A DNA stretch of 5,081 nt. It comes from CAZDBA01 sp964503615 (lineage in GTDB: Bacteria > Planctomycetota > Planctomycetia > Pirellulales > Pirellulaceae). The DNA lies in contig CAZDBA010000233.1 in assembly GCA_964503615.1 (NCBI GenBank), positions 1-5,081 on the forward strand, in the 5' to 3' direction. Below, one piece after another: positions 1 to 4,331 of the stretch; position 1 is the stretch's first letter; every line of letters starts with the position of its first letter. Position numbers and translations under genes: made by a program. Below the pieces are notes generated by a model. It saw only the letters and a program-made list of their open reading frames with translations, was not told the origin of the DNA and searched no databases.

Positions 1-135
1 GGATTGTCGGAGGCTGAGGCCAGCACGATGATCGTCAACGGCTTTATCGAACCGCTCGTAAAAGAATTGCCAATGGAATACGCGGTAGAGATGAATCGTT
101 TGATTCAATTGCAAATGGAAGGCTCAGTGGGCTAG
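1..135 (+). CDS. sufB: SufB, Fe-S cluster assembly scaffold protein (C-terminal end only)
   Basis: The window opens inside a reading frame that gives 44 residues and stops with TAG at 133-135. The tail contains a MIVNGF segment, then KELPMEYAVEMNRLI, and ends in EGSVG. This closely follows the usual SufB C-terminus (E. coli has MIVNGF, ELPLEFAVEAQKL and a final HSVG, from memory). SufB is a cytoplasmic scaffold that forms the SufBC2D complex with SufC and SufD and assembles Fe-S clusters from persulfide sulfur. The catalytic core lies upstream of the window, so its residues cannot be checked. The next gene, sufD, starts 67 nt after the stop, which supports the call because SufB and SufD are paralogues normally encoded together. 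SufD itself is unlikely as an alternative because a full sufD follows immediately. Confidence 0.93.
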   Translation, partial: GLSEAEASTMIVNGFIEPLVKELPMEYAVEMNRLIQLQMEGSVG

Positions 136-202
136 GCGATTTTGCGACCGCAGTTTATCGCCATTATGAACCGCACGATCACGAAACAAAAACGACAAAA
201 TT

Positions 203-1513
203 ATGACAACAGTTACGACAGAAAAAATGAGCTTTACTGACGAAGGATTTGCTTCTCTGCTCACTTCGCTCAACGAACCCGCATGGTTGACCGAACAACG
301 CAAAAGCGCATGGAACCAGTTTAACCAACTGCCTTGGCCGTCCAACAAAGACGAAGAGTGGATGCGAACCGATATTCGCATGTTCAAACTGGATAAGTTC
401 ACTCTCGGTGGCGAACCGGCCGGTCAGGAATCAGCAAACGTGCTGGCCGCAGGTGTTGATCTCGCCGGAAGTATGACGTTCAAGGCGGGCGTTGCTACGG
501 TCGACAAACCACTGGACCAAAAGTGGGTCGACAAAGGCGTGATCTTTGGGAACCTTACCGAACTGGCGACTGAACATAGCGAGTTAATTGAGAAGCATCT
601 CAACAAACTGGTCGATCCCAACATCGACCGTTTCAGCGCTCTTCATGCTGCGACTTGGACGAGCGGAACCTTTTTGTACGTTCCTCGCAATGTCGTGCTC
701 GACCAGCCGATTCACACTTCGGCTTTGTTGGCCGAGGGCGGTTGTGATTTTGGACACACCCTGATCATTATCGAAGAAGGTGCAGAAGCCACGGTACTGG
801 CCGAATCGGCGAGCAGTTCAGAAACGGCAACCGGTCTGCATTGCGGTTCGATCGAGTTGTACGTCGGCGACCGTGCGAACTTGCGTTATGTGAATTTGCA
901 GGATTGGAGTCAAGAGGTTTGGCACTTTGGACACCAAAAGGCAACCGTTGGCAAAGATGCAAACCTGCAGTGGACCGTCGGTGCCCTCGGTTCACGACTG
1001 GCTAAAGTCAACCAGCATGTCGATTTGACTGGCGAGGGAGCAAATACTCAGGTCAACGGTGTGATGTTCACCGAGAACAAACAACACCTTTCCTACCATA
1101 CATTGCAACGTCACGTCGCACCGCATTGTAATAGTGACTTCCTCTACAAGGCTGCTTTGCAAGACGATTCACGGACCGTCTGGCGAGGTATGATCAAAGT
1201 CGATGAAGGGGCTCAAAAAACGGACGGCTTTCAACGTAACGACAACCTGCTGTTGTCCGCAAAATCTCGAGCTGATTCGATTCCTGGATTGGAGATCGAA
1301 GCCGACGATGTCCGATGTACGCACGGTTCTACTAGCGGAAGGGTCGACGAAGAATTGATCTTTTACGCAATGGCCCGCGGATTCACTCGTAAAGAAGCAA
1401 TCCGAGCGATCGTGATTGGGTTCTTTCAACAAGTTTTCGATCGGATTACCATCGAGAGCGTTCGTGATGCTCTGGGTGACGCGATTGCTCGCCGCGTTCG
1501 CGAATACGAATAA
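203..1513 (+). CDS. sufD: SufD, Fe-S cluster assembly protein
   Basis: This is a complete 436-residue protein, close to the usual SufD length (about 420-450). SufD pairs with SufB in the SufBC2D scaffold, where the SufB-SufD interface builds the nascent cluster and SufC supplies ATPase activity. The N-terminal helical part (about 1-70) carries the typical EEWMRTD segment at 51-57. The middle (about 150-350) is the beta-helix core, rich in hydrophobic strands. The C-terminal signature is at 363-393: LEIEADDVRCTHGSTSG then DEELIFYAMARG. C372 and H374 sit where E. coli SufD has its C358/H360 pair, the histidine being important for cluster assembly. The helical tail ends in RRVREYE. The ATG at 203 has no clear Shine-Dalgarno sequence; another in-frame ATG at 227 is possible. 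It is probably cotranscribed with sufB. Neither sufC nor sufS follows it, so those genes must lie upstream or elsewhere. Confidence 0.96.
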   Translation: MTTVTTEKMSFTDEGFASLLTSLNEPAWLTEQRKSAWNQFNQLPWPSNKDEEWMRTDIRMFKLDKFTLGGEPAGQESANVLAAGVDLAGSMTFKAGVATVDKPLDQKWVDKGVIFGNLTELATEHSELIEKHLNKLVDPNIDRFSALHAATWTSGTFLYVPRNVVLDQPIHTSALLAEGGCDFGHTLIIIEEGAEATVLAESASSSETATGLHCGSIELYVGDRANLRYVNLQDWSQEVWHFGHQKATVGKDANLQWTVGALGSRLAKVNQHVDLTGEGANTQVNGVMFTENKQHLSYHTLQRHVAPHCNSDFLYKAALQDDSRTVWRGMIKVDEGAQKTDGFQRNDNLLLSAKSRADSIPGLEIEADDVRCTHGSTSGRVDEELIFYAMARGFTRKEAIRAIVIGFFQQVFDRITIESVRDALGDAIARRVREYE

Positions 1514-1601
1514 ATCCTCACAGCTGTTGAGAGAAATCGTTGATTGCAAGGTGCCCGCAATTATTTGGGCTAAAGATCGCGCGGATATTCCAGTCGCAGG
1601 A

Positions 1602-1607
1602 TACAAT
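1602..1607 (+). promoter_or_regulatory. possible -10 element upstream of the secreted-protein gene
   Basis: TACAAT matches the sigma-70 -10 consensus at five of six positions and would place a transcript start near 1613, giving a leader of about 30 nt before the ATG at 1643. The position 17 nt upstream holds no recognisable -35 hexamer, so this rests on one box only. The rest of the 129-nt gap after sufD (1514-1642) shows no convincing terminator; a short near-palindrome around 1517-1531 has no loop and no T-tract. Confidence 0.22.
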
Positions 1608-1631
1608 TGTGTTTTAGTTATTCTGTGTGTC

Positions 1632-1636
1632 GGGAG
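1632..1636 (+). promoter_or_regulatory. ribosome binding site that fixes the start of the secreted protein
   Basis: GGGAG lies six bases before the ATG at 1643. It is the clearest Shine-Dalgarno-like sequence on the + strand of this window. It favours ATG 1643 over the in-frame TTG at 1607, which would add twelve residues ahead of a good signal peptide. Confidence 0.6.
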
Positions 1637-1642
1637 TTGTCA

Positions 1643-2500
1643 ATGAATTTGGTGAAATTTGCACTGGCAATTTGCACCCTGATTTTGTGCTCAAATCTTG
1701 CTTGTGCTCAGTATCGTTCTTTGATTCGTCTTTCGGGAACTGACGATGGTTCCGAATCGTTGGAACAATTGCTTCAGGAGTTCCAAGAGGGAGCACAGAT
1801 TCGGCTTGATCGGCACATCGAAGCTTTCACAAGAGTTTGCCAACTCAACGAAGCACAGGAGCGAAAACTGGACGTAGCAGCCCGAGGAACGATTTACAAA
1901 TTCCTTGCCCAAAGGCGAATAGACGAAACAGTCAGGCTTCGCCGCTACCAGGAAAGAGCAGGATTCAAGTTCGATGAAAATGGGCTAATCCAGGTAAATA
2001 AAGAAGACCCAGGCAAGATCCGCAAGTTTGCGTTTTCAATTTCGTTGCCTTCGCCGATTTTTGTCGATGAATCGAAGTTTTGGAAACGTTCGATCGATAA
2101 AGTTTTGACCGACGAACAAAAACAGACTTGGTCAGAATTTCAGAGTGAACGAGAAAATCGTTTGCGCGATTCAGCGATTGGTGTTTTTGTTGCACGGGCT
2201 GAGTATCGGCTGCTTTTGACTGAAGAGCAAACAACCAAGCTTCGCGAACGAATTGCCAATGACCCTCTTGCCGATAAGCTCAAGCAAATGGTCTATCAGC
2301 AGACCGTGGTGCAGCACTTTCGCTTACGTCACAAGTCGGAAATCAAAGATTTTGAATTTCACCATTTGGTAGACGGAATTTTGAATGAGGAACAAATTCG
2401 CCAATGGAAAGTAGCGTACGAACCTGAATTGCAAAATATAGATGCCGAACTCAAAAGACTTAAATCGCTCGCCGTTCCATTTGGAGTGCAAGTTAATTAG
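1643..2500 (+). CDS. secreted helix-rich protein of unknown function with L-[NT]-x-[EA]-Q motifs
   Basis: This 285-residue protein starts at ATG 1643, chosen for the GGGAG six bases upstream and because translation then begins with a signal peptide. The peptide has K5, a hydrophobic core at about 6-19 and an A-C-A cleavage site after residue 22, so export is likely. C21 does not sit in a proper lipobox, so a lipoprotein is less likely. The mature part is charged, apparently mostly helical, and has no membrane segment. Four motifs recur: LNEAQ (68-72), LTDEQ (155-159), LTEEQ (192-196) and LNEEQ (247-251), each followed by a charged helical stretch. Similar LTxxQ motifs occur in the periplasmic Spy/CpxP chaperone family, but spacing and length differ, so this is a resemblance and not an assignment. 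I do not recognise a specific family; secreted proteins with this look seem common in planctomycetes (from memory). It lies 129 nt after sufD and has its own RBS, so a link to SUF is not implied. Confidence 0.85.
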   Translation: MNLVKFALAICTLILCSNLACAQYRSLIRLSGTDDGSESLEQLLQEFQEGAQIRLDRHIEAFTRVCQLNEAQERKLDVAARGTIYKFLAQRRIDETVRLRRYQERAGFKFDENGLIQVNKEDPGKIRKFAFSISLPSPIFVDESKFWKRSIDKVLTDEQKQTWSEFQSERENRLRDSAIGVFVARAEYRLLLTEEQTTKLRERIANDPLADKLKQMVYQQTVVQHFRLRHKSEIKDFEFHHLVDGILNEEQIRQWKVAYEPELQNIDAELKRLKSLAVPFGVQVN

Positions 2501-2509
2501 AAAGAACCA

Positions 2510-2523
2510 GCCAGCCCGCTGGC
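2510..2523. repeat. short GC-rich palindrome between the secreted-protein gene and gntK
   Basis: GCCAGC and GCTGGC face each other around a CC centre. As RNA this would be a small hairpin of about five base pairs, with no T-tract, so it is not a convincing terminator by itself. It continues into CTGGCGCG (2519-2526), whose reverse complement CGCGCCAG occurs at 3132-3139 on the other side of gntK. The remaining part of the 93-nt gap (2501-2593) shows no clear promoter and no Shine-Dalgarno sequence before gntK. Confidence 0.5.
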
Positions 2524-2593
2524 GCGAAGCATTATCACGCTTTCACGGAAACTCGATTCACGTGCGGCTTAAATTCGTTCCACCCCCTGCCCA

Positions 2594-3124
2594 ATGAATT
2601 CAGAAAACTCAAATCTAAACGCTCAAGCACCCATGGTTTTTATACTGATGGGAGTATCGGCTACGGGCAAAACGACATTGGGCAACGCTTTGGCAGGCGC
2701 AACGAGTGGTCTTTTTTTCGACGGTGATGACTACCACCCAGACTCGAATCGCCAAAAAATGGCAAGCGGAGTTCCCCTGAACGATGATGACAGAGAACCT
2801 TGGTTAAAGACGTTGGCTCAATTGATTGCTGATCAGGCGGCAAAAGCCAGCCCCAGTTTTATTGCTTGTTCAGCTTTAAAACGATCTTACCGACAGCTAT
2901 TACGGTCAAAATACCCTGAGCTCCAATTTCTGCATCTGTACGCGAGTCCCGAATTGCTCCGTCAGCGGATTACCCAACGGTATGAAACGGGTGAACATTT
3001 CATGCCGCCTGAACTCTTGGATGATCAGTTGGCAACTTTAGAAGAGCCGAGTGATGCTTTGCCATTGGATGTTTCGAAATCGGTTGAAAAGCTTGTCGCA
3101 GAATTCTTGAACCGTTTCGGGTAG
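2594..3124 (+). CDS. gntK: gluconokinase (GntK type)
   Basis: This 176-residue protein has the usual length for the small GntK gluconokinases (E. coli about 175). It phosphorylates D-gluconate with ATP to 6-phosphogluconate, which enters the pentose phosphate or Entner-Doudoroff pathway in the cytoplasm. Family motifs appear in order: the Walker A loop GVSATGKT (20-27), GDDYHPDSNRQKMASG (44-59) followed by PLNDDDREPW (61-70), the CSALKRSYRQLLR segment (92-104), and HFMPPELLDDQ then TLEEP (135-152). The order and spacing match E. coli GntK, except that RYETGEHF (129-136) appears two to three residues longer than the usual R-x-G-H-F step. The ATG at 2594 has no Shine-Dalgarno sequence; ATG 2633 (residue 14) is an alternative that would still keep the P-loop. 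No gluconate transporter or GntR-type regulator is present in the window, so the gene seems to stand alone. It is convergent with the next gene. Confidence 0.96.
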   Translation: MNSENSNLNAQAPMVFILMGVSATGKTTLGNALAGATSGLFFDGDDYHPDSNRQKMASGVPLNDDDREPWLKTLAQLIADQAAKASPSFIACSALKRSYRQLLRSKYPELQFLHLYASPELLRQRITQRYETGEHFMPPELLDDQLATLEEPSDALPLDVSKSVEKLVAEFLNRFG

Positions 3125-3129
3125 ATTAA

Positions 3130-3143
3130 GACGCGCCAGCGTC
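3130..3143. repeat. small perfect hairpin just after gntK
   Basis: GACGC (3130-3134) and GCGTC (3139-3143) form a perfect 5-bp stem around the loop GCCA, beginning five bases after the gntK stop. There is no T-tract. It contains CGCGCCAG, the inverse of the octamer at 2519-2526, and abuts the larger palindrome that starts at 3146. Confidence 0.5.
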
Positions 3144-3145
3144 TG

Positions 3146-3213
3146 CAATGGTAACCGCAGCGTAAGCAAGGAAGACCGTCCGTTTGCTCGGTAACGCTTC
3201 GGGTTTCCAGTTG
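3146..3213. repeat. large imperfect intergenic palindrome between convergent genes
   Basis: The arm at 3146-3169 pairs with 3184-3213 through about 22 base pairs, interrupted by a few bulges and two mismatches, around a loop of about 14 nt (3170-3183). Paired blocks include CAA/TTG at the outer end, TGG/CCA, AACC/GGTT, AGCG/CGCT and AGCAA/TTGCT at the inner end. It nearly fills the 90-nt gap between gntK (ending 3124) and the opposite-strand gene (ending 3215), just touching neither. The position suggests a bidirectional transcription end or mRNA-stabilising hairpin, similar to REP-type elements. From memory, palindromes with a GGTAACC-type arm and a GTAAGC core recur between genes in Pirellulaceae genomes, but repeat copies cannot be tested within this window. 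Confidence 0.6.
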
Positions 3214-3214
3214 C

Positions 3215-4081
3215 CTACAGTTCGGTGGGCTTGTCTTGTTTTCGATAGAACTGACTCAGATCGATGCCCTGATTTCTCTGTTCGTCTTCCAATAGTTTGA
3301 GCCTGGCCTCTAGTCGCTCAACGGCAACGACCAGTTTTGGCAAAACGTCCTGGTCAGTATTTCTGCGTGTTGGTTTGACAACTTCGGGGTATTTCATCTG
3401 GCGTTGTAGGGCCGAGAAGAAGAAAAGAGGTTGCTTGGTTCGATTCGCCAAAGCAATTCGCCCAACTTTTTCATTGAACAGAATCGGGTCGGGCTTTTCA
3501 AAATCAACTCCCGAACTTCCCTCACGTGTTAAGTAGTGTTCACTGTGGATGTAGACGAGATCGGCCAAGCCAACCATGCCGATTTTAGAACGAATATCGA
3601 GAATCCAGCGGGACCAGATTTCGTCGTAAATCGGGTCTTTAGCAAGTGCGGCCAAGCCTGTGTCGTAATCCAATCGATTGCGACAAATCGTTTCGAACTG
3701 GAAAAAGAACATTGCTTCTGCAGTCGCCGATTCGGAACGGAACTGAGCCTCGCGAGCCAGGATGGTCAGCGCCAATTGCATGTCAAATGTGCCCTTGGTC
3801 GATTCGGCTGCTGCAATCAGGTAGGTCTGTACGGGAGTAAAGTAATGAGACATTCGCTGCATTGCGGAAGACATCGTACCAAAGTGCTTTAGCTCTGAGA
3901 GAAGATAGCTGATTGCCATCGGCAGCTTTGTGGTGGCGAGTATTTCTTCTTTGATATGAGCAAGCAACTCCTGCATCGGTTCGGCGCTGTTCGCGCGATC
4001 TTTCATCGTGCGAAACAAGTAGGCCTGCTCCACATACTCTTCTTCTGGAAGAATGTTACCCACCTGACGAATTCCTCTCAA
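3215..4081 (-). CDS. conserved-looking soluble protein of unknown function
   Basis: This is a 288-residue reading frame with no signal peptide and no membrane segment, so probably cytoplasmic. The N-terminal part (8-35) is acidic, with LPEEEYVEQAYLFR. Residues about 36-180 look all-helical. A motif-like stretch follows at 198-232 (DPILFNEKVGRIALANR, then FFFSALQRQMKYPEV). A charged heptad-like helix at about 246-270 (LPKLVVAVERLEARLKLLEDE) may form a coiled coil, suggesting oligomerisation. I do not recognise a named family; it resembles conserved hypothetical proteins of planctomycetes (from memory). The start is uncertain: the longest form begins with TTG at 4081, but GTG at 4063 (residue 7) has AGAGGA at good spacing and may be the real start. 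It is downstream of a terminator and has its own candidate promoter, so it is probably monocistronic. It converges on gntK. Confidence 0.82.
   Translation of the reverse strand: MRGIRQVGNILPEEEYVEQAYLFRTMKDRANSAEPMQELLAHIKEEILATTKLPMAISYLLSELKHFGTMSSAMQRMSHYFTPVQTYLIAAAESTKGTFDMQLALTILAREAQFRSESATAEAMFFFQFETICRNRLDYDTGLAALAKDPIYDEIWSRWILDIRSKIGMVGLADLVYIHSEHYLTREGSSGVDFEKPDPILFNEKVGRIALANRTKQPLFFFSALQRQMKYPEVVKPTRRNTDQDVLPKLVVAVERLEARLKLLEDEQRNQGIDLSQFYRKQDKPTEL
4073..4078 (-). promoter_or_regulatory. Shine-Dalgarno sequence favouring a GTG start at 4063
   Basis: On the minus strand AGAGGA lies nine bases before the in-frame GTG at 4063-4061. The upstream TTG at 4081-4079 has no comparably placed purine tract. 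If used, the protein would begin V7-G-N-I-L-P and be 282 residues long. Confidence 0.4.
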
Positions 4082-4104
4082 AACCTGAACAAACCTGTTC
4101 TCAA

Positions 4105-4133
4105 AGCATAACGGTTAAACGAACGCGGCTCAA
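4105..4133 (-). promoter_or_regulatory. candidate sigma-70-type promoter for the unknown-function gene
   Basis: Read on the minus strand, TTGAGC (4133-4128) and TATGCT (4110-4105) are separated by exactly 17 bases, each matching consensus at four of six positions. The transcript would start near 4098, leaving a leader of roughly 17 nt to the TTG or 35 nt to the GTG. It lies between the upstream gene's terminator and the gene it would serve, which is the expected place. Confidence 0.4.
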
Positions 4134-4143
4134 ACGAACGCGG
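4117..4143. repeat. 12-bp direct repeat, two copies with 15-bp period
   Basis: AAACGAACGCGG occurs at 4117-4128 and again at 4132-4143, identical, separated by CTC. On the minus strand one copy lies in the spacer of the candidate promoter and the other just upstream of its -35 box. This could be an operator with two protein sites, or a chance tandem duplication of 15 bp. Confidence 0.55.
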
Positions 4144-4161
4144 ATTGTGGATTCCAGTGCC

Positions 4162-4199
4162 AAAAAAAACAGCCTTCGATCTTTGAAGATCAAAGGCTG
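4162..4199 (-). terminator. intrinsic terminator of the Gly/Cys-rich gene
   Basis: The arms CAGCCTT-GATCTT and AAGATC-AAGGCTG (4170-4199) form a stem of up to 13 pairs with one C-A mismatch and a tiny loop. On the minus strand it is followed at once by eight T residues (complement of A4162-4169). This is a classic Rho-independent terminator in the minus direction, located about 130 nt after the stop codon at 4332. On the + strand there is no T-tract, so it acts one way. Confidence 0.88.
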
Positions 4200-4200
4200 C

Positions 4201-4250
4201 TCTGTTATCTCGTCAAGAGAACAGACGCATGCAATCTGCGATGATGCATG
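4201..4250 (-). other. structured 3' untranslated region with two further hairpins
   Basis: Two inverted repeats lie between the stop at 4332 and the terminator. TCTGT-TA-TCTC (4201-4211) faces GAGA-ACAGA (4217-4225), a 9-bp stem with a 2-nt bulge. CGCATGCA (4226-4233) faces TGCATG then TG (4245-4252), seven of eight pairs around an 11-nt loop. With the terminator this makes three consecutive hairpins over about 80 nt. They could stabilise the mRNA or yield a 3'-derived small RNA; both are inference. Positions 4253-4331 show nothing further. The whole 250-nt gap 4082-4331 has no convincing gene. Confidence 0.45.
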
Positions 4251-4331
4251 TGAATCAAATTTTCGGCCACGCTAAATGGAATAACGTAGCTGCTCGCCAG
4301 AGTTCAGGCCTTGAGTAGCTCCCGAAGTCTC

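Noticed and set aside
166..240. Short ORF of 24 codons from ATG 166 overlapping the sufD start in another frame
   Set aside because: It has no ribosome binding site, it is Lys/Asn/Arg-rich random-looking sequence, and sufD itself explains the region.
1517..1531. Near-palindrome after sufD as a terminator
   Set aside because: It has no loop and no T-tract, and its stem is too short to be credible.
1169..1606. Minus-strand frame of 145 codons opposite the end of sufD
   Set aside because: It overlaps a confidently identified sufD and gives no recognisable protein.
3297..3892. Plus-strand frames opposite the unknown minus-strand gene
   Set aside because: They are shadows of the 288-codon frame. 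Their products lack plausible domain organisation and have no RBS.
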